Shown here in pieces: positions 15,030-22,413 of a DNA stretch of 38,422 nucleotides; positions within the stretch are counted from its first letter, which is position 1, and every line of letters begins with the position of its first letter. Under the pieces are notes generated by a model. The model worked only from the letters and a program-made list of their open reading frames with translations, was not told the origin of the DNA and ran no database searches. A program made the position numbers and the translations under genes. This DNA comes from a virus, in IMG/VR virus record IMGVR_UViG_3300031673_000208, positions 1 to 38,422 of that record; one strand, written 5' to 3'.

Positions 15030-16057
15030 AAGTGTTAATACGGGTACTGCGCGAGGCGGGCGGATTGGGCGACTTGATACGCATATTCGCTGTACTGCAG
15101 GCGTTGAAGGACAAGTACCCCGGCAGCAAGACTCACTTTTTCTGCCTGTCCCACTACCAGGAACTCGTGATGAATGGACACTGCGGCGCAGTGGATGTGT
15201 TCGTTTCTATACCTCACGATCTACGGCGCGACCGGATGTCGCCGATAGACGAGGCCGAGCACCGATACCTCCGGACCGGCTGCACGTACGATATGGACGT
15301 CGATCTTTATTGTCCGGCGTGGGTACACGAACGAGAGACCCATGGGGCCGTGACGCGAGAGCGCACGGAGTTGTGGGCAACGTCGGCGGGGGTTCCCACA
15401 CGGCGACCCGTCATGCATCTTTCGAGTGAAGAACGCGCGTGGGCGCGCTCGTGGTTCGAAGCCATCATGTTCCCTGCGTGGGATAGATGCGGCGACTCTA
15501 AGAAGCTCATTGTAATACAACCTCGGTCTACCGCTTCAATTCGTAATTGGATGGAGGAGCACTGGTGCGAGCTTATACTTAAGTTCACGCAGGAAGGCCA
15601 TGCCGTCGTACTACTCGATAACTGCACCGGCCCGTCCCACGGATGGCCGTCCACGCTCAGGGAGATTAATCGACCCTTCGGCCAGCTCGCTTGTATCGTG
15701 TCCATGGCCGACCTCGTTGTCTCACCGGATTCGGGCGTCTATCATTTGGCCGGGGCGCTCAAAGTGCCCGCTCTTGGCATCTTTCACTCGACGAACGGCG
15801 CGATTATATCTAGTATATGGAAGGGGACCGGCTACGCCGTTACACCTAACGGCAAGAGTACCAGGCACGATGGCTGCTTGGACCCCTGTTATGGCTTCCC
15901 TCAGCGGGGCCGGACCCGCAAGTGCAACTCAGACGGCTGCGTACTCGCTCACCAGATTATACCGGATGACGTGTTCCGCAGAGGAATGGAGATTTTAGAT
16001 GAACATAGCGGAATTGATGGGGGATATCAGCGACTGCCCGCCGAAGCCGTCCGTTGA
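15026..16057 (+). CDS. Glycosyltransferase family 9 (heptosyltransferase-like)
   Basis: 343 residues. GGLGDLIRIFAVLQALKDKYPGSKTHFFC is the N-terminal Rossmann motif of GT9 enzymes (GD...T.P....L), and the C-terminal donor-binding half has LIVIQPRSTASIRNWMEEHW, then LVVSPDSGVYHLAGALKVPALGIFHST, the DSG..H.A.A...P....F motif typical of ADP-heptose:LPS heptosyltransferases. These enzymes transfer sugars from nucleotide donors. In a late phage operon the target may be a tail protein or host surface sugar. A C-terminal CLDPCYGFPQ...CNSDGC segment is Cys-rich, as in several phage and bacterial GT9 relatives. Its gene overlaps the next by 59 bases. Confidence 0.75.
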   Translation: MKVLIRVLREAGGLGDLIRIFAVLQALKDKYPGSKTHFFCLSHYQELVMNGHCGAVDVFVSIPHDLRRDRMSPIDEAEHRYLRTGCTYDMDVDLYCPAWVHERETHGAVTRERTELWATSAGVPTRRPVMHLSSEERAWARSWFEAIMFPAWDRCGDSKKLIVIQPRSTASIRNWMEEHWCELILKFTQEGHAVVLLDNCTGPSHGWPSTLREINRPFGQLACIVSMADLVVSPDSGVYHLAGALKVPALGIFHSTNGAIISSIWKGTGYAVTPNGKSTRHDGCLDPCYGFPQRGRTRKCNSDGCVLAHQIIPDDVFRRGMEILDEHSGIDGGYQRLPAEAVR

Positions 16058-16772
16058 CTACTTCGATAAGGCATACTGGAAGGACGCCAGCAAGTCCGGT
16101 TATCGGGGGTACGGACCGGGCTGGCATATCCATTGGGAGATAGGCCAGATGCTGGCCATCGGGCTCGCACCATGGCTAGAAAGCCCACGTCCGCCCGTTA
16201 ACGACGACGACGCGCGTGTACTCGATCTCACACGTGTACTCGATGTCGGCGGCGCATTTGGTTATCATATGAAGTGGCTCCAAGAGTTCGCCCCCTGTAT
16301 CGGTCACGTCGTAGACGCCTCCGCGTACGCGATCCTCAACCTCGACAGGGCTCTCGACGGTAGAGGTTGGCACCTCGATGCGGGCGTTGACAAGCTTCCG
16401 TTCCCGGATAATTATTTCCATCGGGTCGTAGCGATCGAGTCACTGGAGCACATCTACATCAAGGAAGTGCCGTTCGCAATCCGCGAGATCGCTCGCGTGT
16501 TGGATGTCGGCGGAATCCTGTATAGTTCGATCGCTATGGGCGAACGCTACGATCCGGACTTTATTGATATCACACACCAAACCATGCGCCCGGAGGTATG
16601 GTGGGTTCGGATGCTTGAGCGCGCCGGTTTGGAGAGGCGACCGGACATCGAGGATCAGATGAAGGCCGCCGTCGTCCCGCGACTACACGGCAAGACACCA
16701 ACGGCCCCTGATGGGTTATTGGCCTTGAAGATGAGATGGAATGTTGTATGCTGTTCGAAAGGAGGTGAATGA
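15999..16772 (+). CDS. Class I SAM-dependent methyltransferase
   Basis: 257 residues. Motif I is VLDVGGAFGYHMKWL (about residues 80-94), followed by the acidic VVDAS strand end, and a post-core region VDKLPFPDNYFHRVVAIESLEHI with the usual methyltransferase-11 layout (D.LPF.D..FD.V....LEH). IREIARVLDVGGILYSS matches the R.LkpGG motif. The N-terminus (YFDKAYWKDASKSGYRGYG) is common in methyltransferases paired with glycosyltransferases. It starts within the end of the glycosyltransferase gene. The substrate, possibly a sugar on a tail protein or cell surface, is unknown. The final residues CCSKGGE are encoded by the ribosome site of the next gene. Confidence 0.75.
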   Translation: MNIAELMGDISDCPPKPSVDYFDKAYWKDASKSGYRGYGPGWHIHWEIGQMLAIGLAPWLESPRPPVNDDDARVLDLTRVLDVGGAFGYHMKWLQEFAPCIGHVVDASAYAILNLDRALDGRGWHLDAGVDKLPFPDNYFHRVVAIESLEHIYIKEVPFAIREIARVLDVGGILYSSIAMGERYDPDFIDITHQTMRPEVWWVRMLERAGLERRPDIEDQMKAAVVPRLHGKTPTAPDGLLALKMRWNVVCCSKGGE

Positions 16773-17098
16773 TGGAGTGGTGGCGCGAAGTCCTAATCGG
16801 TGGTGCTGTTGTGGTGGGCACAGCCGTCTTAGGTGGTGTAGTGCGGAAAAAGGCGTATGCCTTGGGCCGCGCGTTCAGCGCCTTGTTGACGAGCAAATTA
16901 AGCACGGGCGTGGGCACGTGGTTCGAGCGTAACTGGGTGACGCCCACACTGACGGAATTCATGCGCGGCTACCAGAGCGACAACGGTGTAGTGGTGCACC
17001 CTGATGATTCGCCTCAGGCTGAAACCCGCAGCGGCCTGACGGGGCAGGATCGACGTAAACGTCTGTGGGAAAAGTTAGGAGTAAGGAGGAAGCCATGA
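16772..17098 (+). CDS. Holin-like membrane protein
   Basis: About 108 residues. AAAGGAGGTGA lies directly upstream; the second of two adjacent ATGs (16772) is better spaced than 16769. The first 30 residues, EWWREVLIGGAVVVGTAVLGGVV, form one membrane segment followed by RKK. The rest (about 30-75) is amphipathic and the C-terminus is charged and probably soluble (GQDRRKRLWEKLGVRRKP). A class III-like holin or a membrane anchor are both possible. No endolysin was recognised next to it. Confidence 0.5.
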   Translation: MEWWREVLIGGAVVVGTAVLGGVVRKKAYALGRAFSALLTSKLSTGVGTWFERNWVTPTLTEFMRGYQSDNGVVVHPDDSPQAETRSGLTGQDRRKRLWEKLGVRRKP

Positions 17099-17685
17099 AG
17101 AGATTACTGGTCGCCTTGATGATGGCCGCCGTTCTCGCGTTGCCATTCGGCACGGTGGCGCAGGCGGTGGATAATAACCCGCTCAACTTGAGCTTCGAGT
17201 TGAACGAGAACGTCACCCTGGACGTAGGGTTCAACGATATTACTCCCGTGCTATTCATCAGTACCGAGACTTCCGAAGACTCGGAGATATCGTTGGGCGT
17301 CCTTGTTGATGTCATTACATTGGACATCCAGGAAGGAGAAGATGAACCCGTCCTTATTGGTATGCTGAAAGAGACCGATCCTGCCGTCGGTGTTGCTTCG
17401 TACCACGACGCCGGAGGTGACACCCGCGCCGGTATTGCGGGTACGGCTAAATTCTCCCGGCCTCTCCAGTGGGGATTCAGAACGTTCGCCGGTCTTATTG
17501 TGGATGAAGGTCCGGCAGACACTTTCGGGGAGATGTTCGAGGCGCGGGCGGGCCTGGCCTATACCGGCAAGGTCGATATGGACAACTATTCCATGAGCGA
17601 CTGGCAGGTGGATGCGGTGTTCTCTGTCGGCATGGTGATCAACTTCCCGGTCCGGCAGACGTATCCTGAGAGCGCGGTTGACTGA
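17095..17685 (+). CDS. Secreted protein with signal peptide
   Basis: 196 residues from ATG 17095, chosen because AAGGAGGA lies 5 bases upstream and the protein then begins with a clear signal peptide: MKRLLVALMMAAVLALP, followed by an AQA cleavage site around residue 24. The in-frame GTG at 17065 would bury the signal. The mature part is acidic and beta-rich with alternating hydrophobic strands (LNLSFELNENVTLDVGFNDITPVLFIS, DWQVDAVFSVGMVINFPV), which could be a small beta-barrel or a beta-sandwich exported to the periplasm or surface. It ends the late operon, just before the strong inverted repeat. A lysis, superinfection exclusion or receptor-masking role is possible; none is shown. Confidence 0.65.
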   Translation: MKRLLVALMMAAVLALPFGTVAQAVDNNPLNLSFELNENVTLDVGFNDITPVLFISTETSEDSEISLGVLVDVITLDIQEGEDEPVLIGMLKETDPAVGVASYHDAGGDTRAGIAGTAKFSRPLQWGFRTFAGLIVDEGPADTFGEMFEARAGLAYTGKVDMDNYSMSDWQVDAVFSVGMVINFPVRQTYPESAVD

Positions 17686-17995
17686 TGAGCGGGGGGTAAT
17701 ACTCAAGGCGACCGTGGCTGTGATAGCTTCCCCTGTACCCCTGGCTGTCGCAGCCCCTCCGAGCGGTTGTCGGGAAGCAGCGCGGGCGCAAGGTGCAACG
17801 CCATGCGCCCGTAGCTGCGTATCGCGGACCGATCGAGAACGCGAGCGCGGCCCCTCACGTTTTTCCTCCGGGCCTGAGGACCCCGTGCGCGCATCAGCCC
17901 CCCTTGCGTGAAATCTCCGAGCCCTACAGTTTGGGCGCTGACCCGGATGAAGATTGCTGAATGGGTCAGCGCCCGTTGGCCGTGGGAGGCCAATC
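17686..17995. other. Non-coding stretch between convergent genes
   Basis: About 310 bases between the end of the rightward late operon and the end of the leftward gene. No ORF with a ribosome site stands out; the open frames here lack one. The stretch holds the perfect inverted repeat at 17933-17974. I see no tRNA. Confidence 0.6.
17933..17974. terminator. Perfect 12-bp inverted repeat, probable bidirectional terminator
   Basis: GGGCGCTGACCC at 17933-17944 is repeated as its exact reverse complement at 17963-17974, with an 18-base loop. It lies between two convergent genes, the place for a bidirectional terminator. No T-run follows on either side, so a factor-dependent terminator or a protein-binding site is an alternative. 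Confidence 0.55.
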
Positions 17996-18649
17996 CTACT
18001 TGACTGCCTTTACTGCCGCCTTCACCTTCGTGATGGAAATCTCGCCTCTGCGGACGAAACCCCGGATGCGGTTGCCGACAGTCATTCTTGCCAGTCCTGC
18101 GTTCGGGAGTTTTTTGTAGCGGTCCACGTCCTTGAGCCCAAGATTTTTCGCGAGGATGACCAGGGCGGAGACATCCATACCACTGAGGACGGCGGCGAGG
18201 TCGTCAATCGGCTCAGCCGTCCGCTTTTTACGCGGAGCCTTCTTCTCCGGGGCCGCCCCCTTATTCACGGCCCCCTTCTTCTCTTTTTTCGGGGCGGTGG
18301 TCGGCTTTTTGCTCGCCGTGTCCAGCTTCTCCAACAATGCGCTTTTCTTCACCATCTCTGAATTTCCTTTCAGCTTCGCCCGGTCAATGGCCTCCCTACA
18401 CGCGAGGGCCACACGTTCGGGCATTTGGATTTCGGCTAACTCATATGCATCGGCCTGTGCTTGATAGAGGATTGCATCCTCGATATCTCCCCGTGCTACA
18501 AACGCACCGGGCATCTGGCCGAACGTCTCATAAAAGAGTACCCGAAGATCGGATAGTATCATCACCCGAACGGGATCAACCGCGTCTATTACAGACGCCA
18601 GAAAATGGCTCCTCTTCGGGACTCCGTTGAGCCATCTCCGTTCTCTCAT
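17996..18649 (-). CDS. Leftward Lys-rich protein, possible DNA-binding protein
   Basis: 217 residues on the minus strand, with AAAGGAGGAGGAC before the ATG. Three parts are visible. Residues 1-105 form a helical domain (SHFLASVIDAVDPVRVMILSDLRVLFYETFGQMPGAF, ERVALACREAIDRAKLKG). Residues about 110-145 are a Lys/Pro/Ala linker (KKPTTAPKKEKKGAVNKG, PEKKAPRKKR) of histone-H1-like composition. Residues 150-217 form a short alpha domain that may bind DNA (VSALVILAKNLGLKDVDRYKK, MTVGNRIRGFVRRG). It is the only leftward gene in the centre of the genome and faces away from the palindrome cluster at 18747-18840. No family recognised; a nucleoid-like or regulatory role is inference. Confidence 0.65.
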   Translation of the reverse strand: MRERRWLNGVPKRSHFLASVIDAVDPVRVMILSDLRVLFYETFGQMPGAFVARGDIEDAILYQAQADAYELAEIQMPERVALACREAIDRAKLKGNSEMVKKSALLEKLDTASKKPTTAPKKEKKGAVNKGAAPEKKAPRKKRTAEPIDDLAAVLSGMDVSALVILAKNLGLKDVDRYKKLPNAGLARMTVGNRIRGFVRRGEISITKVKAAVKAVK

Positions 18650-18943
18650 GTCCTCCTCCTTTCCTCTTGAGCTTTGTCCAATCCTCTAATATTTCCACCA
18701 GTACAGACGCACGAATGCCCTTTCGCTTTCATCCGGCCTTGAGGGACTAACCCCTACGGGGTTAGGCAAAACGATCCGGATCGGGAAAAGGACCGGACCG
18801 GGACCGGTCCCGGATCGGGGTCCCGGACCACGGGACCGTTGCCCGCGTACGCGAGGGAGGGCTGTCGGTGCAACTACCGGAAGGTCACATTCATACCCCG
18901 CGTCGGTACGGGTGATAGGGGAGGACCGATATGAGGACGACAT
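18650..18943. promoter_or_regulatory. Divergent intergenic region with palindrome cluster
   Basis: About 294 bases between the leftward gene and the first rightward early gene. It contains the hairpin CTAACCCC-TAC-GGGGTTAG (18747-18765), the 10-base palindrome GATCCGGATC (18773-18782), the 16-base palindrome at 18798-18813, and further GGGACC/GGTCCC copies up to 18836. Both operons need promoters here. I could not identify a convincing sigma-70 pair, so a phage-specific promoter, operator array or replication origin is plausible. Confidence 0.5.
18798..18813. promoter_or_regulatory. 16-bp perfect palindrome, candidate operator or origin element
   Basis: CCGGGACCGGTCCCGG reads identically on both strands. 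It is embedded in repeated GGACCG and GTCCCGG units (18790-18836). The ten bases CCGGTCCCGG recur at 38246-38255 just upstream of the leftward promoter, suggesting a shared protein-binding site. Confidence 0.5.
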
Positions 18944-19582
18944 ATGAGACTATCGACCGCACGTCACAAATTCGCCGTGAGGGAGGCCCGTGAAGCTTCT
19001 ACCAAGCTGGGACTCTTCCTTGACGAATACTCACAGCTCGTTACCGCCCGCCTTGGCCGCAGACGGAGACCTAAGCCTCGACCCGCCGTTATCCCGCGTA
19101 TCGTCCACGTGCTGTCCAAGGTCGATGACCCGCGACAGTTCGTACGCGTGGCGGGTCGGCTCATGTCGGCGGCTTTCTGTAAACAGGCATTTCACGGTAT
19201 GCCTTACCCGCCCGTAGAGGTTATTGTTTCCGGTAAGAGCATCGAGCGCTACGAGAAGTGGGCGGCCAAGTATACCGAACGCGGCGAGAAGCTGGAATCG
19301 GAGCCCGATAAAATCGTACGCCACGTCGAGGATTCGGCGTACGTGTGGGACGTAATACTTGCCGGGGCGACGGATGAGACCCGACTCATGATGATTAACT
19401 CTGGCCGGATTTCTGAGTGGTTCATTGGGGGGAGAGAGGCGGCCCTCGACCTTGGTTTGACTGATACGGTGGCCACCGCAGTTCAAATGCGAGTGTCGAG
19501 GGCCGCGCGGATTCTCCTTAAGGACGACGCGCTGCGCGAGCGTGTGATCGCTGCAGCAAACAATGGAAAGGAGCAGGACTGA
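18944..19582 (+). CDS. Hypothetical protein at start of early operon
   Basis: 212 residues with a GAGGACGACAT site before the ATG. It is mostly helical with an Arg-rich start (RLGRRRRPKPRPAVIPRIVHVL, about residues 37-58), then a charged helix (IERYEKWAAKYTERGEKLE) and a C-terminal helical part (VATAVQMRVSRAARILLKDDALRERVIAA). No catalytic or metal motif is visible and no family is recognised. As the first rightward gene after the palindrome cluster, followed by TGATG-coupled genes, it is likely an early protein; a nucleic-acid-binding role would fit the Arg cluster but is only a guess. Confidence 0.6.
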   Translation: MRLSTARHKFAVREAREASTKLGLFLDEYSQLVTARLGRRRRPKPRPAVIPRIVHVLSKVDDPRQFVRVAGRLMSAAFCKQAFHGMPYPPVEVIVSGKSIERYEKWAAKYTERGEKLESEPDKIVRHVEDSAYVWDVILAGATDETRLMMINSGRISEWFIGGREAALDLGLTDTVATAVQMRVSRAARILLKDDALRERVIAAANNGKEQD

Positions 19583-19782
19583 TGCAGGAATTAAGCGAGG
19601 CGATTGATGGAGAAGCCGCGCGGCTCTTAGTAGATGGAGACCCACATATTTTTATACTCGCCGCGCAGAAGTGGGCTGCGGCTTCATTGATGAGTTTTAA
19701 GGGCAGTCTTTTAGATAAGGCCCTATCCGTCTCGGTGGCCTTGGCTGATTTTGTTGCGGAATTGGAGGAGGAGAAGGACTGA
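19582..19782 (+). CDS. Small helical hypothetical protein
   Basis: 66 residues (MQELSEAIDGEAARLLVDGD, then FILAAQKWAAASLMSFKG, then ending VADFVAELEEEKD-like acidic helix). Both ends overlap neighbours by one base (TGATG), so it is translated in a chain between the 212-residue protein and the RecB-like nuclease. A GGAAAGGAG site lies upstream. No family recognised. Confidence 0.55.
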   Translation: MQELSEAIDGEAARLLVDGDPHIFILAAQKWAAASLMSFKGSLLDKALSVSVALADFVAELEEEKD

Positions 19783-20561
19783 TGGCAAAGTTTACGCTTC
19801 CAAGGGATCACATGTCGGTGACCCAGGTGGAGATGTTTCTACGATGCGCCAGACAGTACGAGTTCCGGTATCCGAAGGGCATCAAGGTCGCTCCCGCCAT
19901 AGCGATGGCGGAGGGCGGCAACTACCACGACGTGTTGGCCGAGAACAACACCAAGAAGGCCAAATCCGGCACGGACCTCTCGCTGAAACGACTAATGGAC
20001 GTATTCCGGGCTAGACTAGACGGCAGGACCGAAGAGGTCGAGGATTGGGAGGGCGAGACCGTCGATAGCCTAATGACGCGGGCGGAGCCGCTACTCGGCG
20101 CGTACCTTGCCGGTCCGGGGATGAGGATATGGCCGGTCACGGGCGGCGTGGAGCGTGAACTCAAGTTCAAGATCAACGGCATACCTTTCCTCGGCTACGT
20201 CGATGTGGAGACCGGGGAGGCTGGTCCTGGAACCGCTATAAAGAAGGCCGTCATTGACTATAAGGTGACGGGCCGGGCGAAAGGCCAGAGCGATGTTGAT
20301 TCCAGCCTACAGCTATCGGCGTACGCGATGGGCACGAAAAAGAAGCACGTCGGCTTCTGCTCGCTCATCAAGAGTAAGGCCGCGCGGACGGACATGAAGC
20401 TGTCCACACGTACGAAAAGGGACCTAGTATGGTTCGGTAAGGTCGTGGGGGCCGTGGCTACGCTTATCAGCGCCGGGAGTTTTGCGCCTTGCGATCCTAC
20501 AAGCTGGTGCTGTGATCCAAGATATTGTGGCTACTACTCGATGTGCCGGGGGGCAAAGTGA
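19782..20561 (+). CDS. RecB/Cas4-like PD-(D/E)XK nuclease
   Basis: 259 residues. SVTQVEMFLRCARQYEFRYP near the N-terminus is the start motif of the PDDEXK_1 RecB/Cas4-like family (S.s.l..f..CP..y.f.y). The catalytic core is GYVDV (Asp) and VIDYKVTG (D-x-K), with a downstream Q helix (SSLQLSAYA). The C-terminus has five clustered Cys (PCDPTSWCCDPRYCGYYSMC), which together with Cys 22 could hold an Fe-S cluster as in Cas4 and AddB. Such phage exonucleases act in recombination or host DNA degradation. It is followed by a small protein and a resolvase-like nuclease, consistent with a recombination module. No cas genes or CRISPR arrays are nearby. Confidence 0.75.
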   Translation: MAKFTLPRDHMSVTQVEMFLRCARQYEFRYPKGIKVAPAIAMAEGGNYHDVLAENNTKKAKSGTDLSLKRLMDVFRARLDGRTEEVEDWEGETVDSLMTRAEPLLGAYLAGPGMRIWPVTGGVERELKFKINGIPFLGYVDVETGEAGPGTAIKKAVIDYKVTGRAKGQSDVDSSLQLSAYAMGTKKKHVGFCSLIKSKAARTDMKLSTRTKRDLVWFGKVVGAVATLISAGSFAPCDPTSWCCDPRYCGYYSMCRGAK

Positions 20562-20824
20562 CCGAGCGAGAGGATCAGAGTATAGAATTCATGACGATGA
20601 AGCTGCGCGAGATGATCTGGGCGAGGCGGCACTTACGGAGCGAACTGCGGGAGTATAACGTGACGCCGCCGATGTTCAGGACCGGACTTGAAGAGCACTT
20701 AAGGGACAGGGCCATTACGATGATAGGTCAGTTGAAAGCTCACATCCACGACGGGATAACCCTACTGCGCGTCCACCAAAGGGGGGAAGATGCCCACCGA
20801 CCGGCAAAGAAGGGCTGCGGCTAA
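20558..20824 (+). CDS. Small helical hypothetical protein
   Basis: 88 residues starting at GTG 20558, which overlaps the nuclease stop (GTGA); the longer ATG-less upstream frame is inside the nuclease. The sequence has two amphipathic helices (SIEFMTMKLREMIWARRHLRSELREY and FRTGLEEHLRDRAITMIGQLKAHIHDGI) with a short loop, suggesting a coiled-coil hairpin. Its 3' end overlaps the next gene by 35 bases. No family recognised. Confidence 0.5.
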   Translation: MTEREDQSIEFMTMKLREMIWARRHLRSELREYNVTPPMFRTGLEEHLRDRAITMIGQLKAHIHDGITLLRVHQRGEDAHRPAKKGCG

Positions 20825-21341
20825 GAACAGTAAGCGCGGCTACCGGTTCCAATACCGAGTAGCGTGCGCGATGACGAAGGTATGGGGGATGAAGGTGGTA
20901 TCGTCCCCCCGCAGCGGCGGTTCGCATTGGAAGGGCGACATCATTCCAAAGGACCCGGCGACCGACTGGAATTCGTGGCCGTTCGTCGTCGAATGCAAAT
21001 CTCGCGAGTCGTGGGACCTCCGGCAGCTACTATTACAGCCAAAAGGCGGGGTCCTCGCGGAGTGGTGGTGGAAGGTCAGCCGCGAGGCTGATGCGGCGTC
21101 TAAGCTTCCGCTGTTAATTGTAAGCTGCAGATCGAGGCCGGGTGACTTCGCAATCACGCCGCGTGTGATGTGGGAGGGTCCGTACGACGATCTGGACCGT
21201 CTTATTCTGTATGAGAATCAGGCTATGGGATGTAGTTTCTTCGTCCACGAGTTCGGGCGCTTTCTCAGATTTAACACCTTAGAGGAGTGGACACTATTAT
21301 GGGTGCATGGTCGGACGGGCGAGCCCCCCTCCGAGACTTAA
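20790..21341 (+). CDS. Holliday-junction-resolvase-like nuclease
   Basis: 183 residues. GYRFQYRVACAMTKVWGMKVVSSPRSGGSHWKGDI followed by WPFVVECKSRESWDL gives the E...R....G...R..GS...GD.....E.K layout of Hjc-type and phage PD-(D/E)XK endonucleases, with Asp in KGDI and Glu-Cys-Lys as the metal-binding half. The family resolves branched DNA before packaging or in recombination. The N-terminal Arg/Lys-rich stretch could bind DNA. AGGGGGGAAG precedes the ATG. It lies in the recombination part of the early operon and overlaps the sigma-like gene by over 40 bases if that gene starts at 21299. Confidence 0.7.
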   Translation: MPTDRQRRAAAKNSKRGYRFQYRVACAMTKVWGMKVVSSPRSGGSHWKGDIIPKDPATDWNSWPFVVECKSRESWDLRQLLLQPKGGVLAEWWWKVSREADAASKLPLLIVSCRSRPGDFAITPRVMWEGPYDDLDRLILYENQAMGCSFFVHEFGRFLRFNTLEEWTLLWVHGRTGEPPSET

Positions 21342-21934
21342 TGGAAGCCGTGAGGGATGGAGATAAGGAGGCGGCTGAGGAGATGGCACGGCGGTTGACT
21401 ACGACGTTTGTGGGCGACAGGCTTGCAGGGAGGCTGAACCCGCACGACGCCGATGACGTACATCAGGACTGGCAGATAAGGGCGCTGCAGATAGCGCGCG
21501 GCGACGGGTACAGGGGGCCGGACTTGGCGCGCGAGGTTGGCGGGTATATGCGGCGGTCGATGCGAAATACCATTCTCACACGTTCCAAAGTCATGCATAT
21601 GGAGAGAACACGCGTAATGCTCCTCGCCGACCTTACCGGTATTGCCGGAGCCCCGGAAACGGACGGCCAGGAGCGGGCGGCTGAGTGGCTGGAAGACTTC
21701 AAGGCGAAAGTGCTGGTGAAAGTTGCCCGAAGCCGACACCGGAAAGGGCAACGATGCCTATATCTATCGGTGATGAGAGGGTGCTATTACTGGATAAAGA
21801 AGAACGGGCACTCGCTCGGAATGATAAAGGCCGTGGCCGAGCAGGTCGGCCTGTCCGACGAGCGCGTACGGCAGATTTTCAACGAGATACGGGAGCTGGC
21901 GGCGGAACATAGGAGCGAAATAGATGATGCGTGA
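21299..21934 (+). CDS. Sigma-70-family-like protein
   Basis: About 211 residues. NPHDADDVHQDWQIRALQIARGDG resembles sigma region 2 (the D-A-EDl.Qe.flra motif), and the C-terminal AVAEQVGLSDERVRQIFNEIRELAAEHR is a helix-turn-helix like region 4 of sigma factors. A middle Arg-rich helix (MRRSMRNTILTRSK) matches region 2.3-2.4 placement. The start is uncertain: ATG 21299 has GAGGAG upstream, while ATG 21341 overlaps the previous stop (TAATG). It could redirect RNA polymerase to phage promoters. A sigma-like terminase small subunit or DNA-binding protein is an alternative. Confidence 0.65.
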   Translation: MGAWSDGRAPLRDLMEAVRDGDKEAAEEMARRLTTTFVGDRLAGRLNPHDADDVHQDWQIRALQIARGDGYRGPDLAREVGGYMRRSMRNTILTRSKVMHMERTRVMLLADLTGIAGAPETDGQERAAEWLEDFKAKVLVKVARSRHRKGQRCLYLSVMRGCYYWIKKNGHSLGMIKAVAEQVGLSDERVRQIFNEIRELAAEHRSEIDDA

Positions 21935-22148
21935 GATGTGGGATTGGTTGACTGAAAAGGTGGTCGATTGGCTGTCACAGTTTGAGTGGTACTGTAGGAG
22001 GCGTGGTTGGGTCTGTCGTAATTGCGGGTACGCCGGTAACGATGTGCTTGGTAATTCCGCGTTCGTACCGGGTGCTGGTTGGGATAATTTCAGCCACCTG
22101 TGCCATGACTGTTACCGGAAGTGGCTCCGGGGGGAGATCGAAGTATGA
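21924..22148 (+). CDS. Small zinc-finger protein
   Basis: 74 residues. Two pairs of Cys, CRNCGY (about residues 31-34) and CHDC (about 60-63), separated by a Gly/Phe-rich loop, form a treble-clef or HNH-like zinc site. The N-terminus is Trp-rich (MWDWLTEKVVDWLSQFEWYC). It overlaps the sigma-like gene by 11 bases and the next gene by ATGA. No catalytic His pair of an HNH nuclease is visible, so it is probably a structural zinc protein. Confidence 0.6.
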   Translation: MMREMWDWLTEKVVDWLSQFEWYCRRRGWVCRNCGYAGNDVLGNSAFVPGAGWDNFSHLCHDCYRKWLRGEIEV

Positions 22149-22348
22149 TAGAATGGATTAAAATTGGCATAGTCGGTATCGCTGCCGTGGTCGTGGTCGC
22201 CTTAACGCGGCGCGCGCTTCGTGGGCTACGCGAGGAATGCAAGTGCATGGACGCCGAGGAACAGGAATTAGAGGACCTAGATGACCTCATACGTCAGGTG
22301 GAGGAGTCGGTGGGTGAGGACCCCCCGTTGGAGGAAGTTACCCAATGA
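22145..22348 (+). CDS. Small membrane protein with acidic tail
   Basis: 67 residues from the ATG in the ATGA overlap. One membrane segment (WIKIGIVGIAAVVVVALT) is followed by Arg-rich RRALRGLREECKC and an acidic helix (AEEQELEDLDDLIRQVEESVGE). Orientation with the tail in the cytoplasm is suggested by the basic residues after the segment. No family recognised. Confidence 0.55.
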   Translation: MIEWIKIGIVGIAAVVVVALTRRALRGLREECKCMDAEEQELEDLDDLIRQVEESVGEDPPLEEVTQ

Positions 22349-22413
22349 TAGACGCAGGACTGGCGTTTGATGTTCTACTACCGTTACCAGCGGGAGCCTT
22401 AGATGCTCGATGA
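22345..22413 (+). CDS. Possible 22-residue leader peptide before DNA polymerase
   Basis: A short ORF (MIDAGLAFDVLLPLPAGALD, then AR) starts in an ATGA overlap with the preceding gene and ends inside the first codons of the polymerase gene. It may only carry ribosomes from one gene to the next. There is no protein-level evidence. Confidence 0.25.
   Translation: MIDAGLAFDVLLPLPAGALDAR

Noticed and set aside
17678-17911. ORFs on both strands between the secreted protein and the leftward gene
   Set aside because: No ribosome sites and unlike real proteins in composition; the region is better read as non-coding with the inverted repeat.
19782-20561. CRISPR-associated Cas4
   Set aside because: No CRISPR array or other cas gene is present. 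RecB/Cas4-like nucleases are common in phage replication modules.
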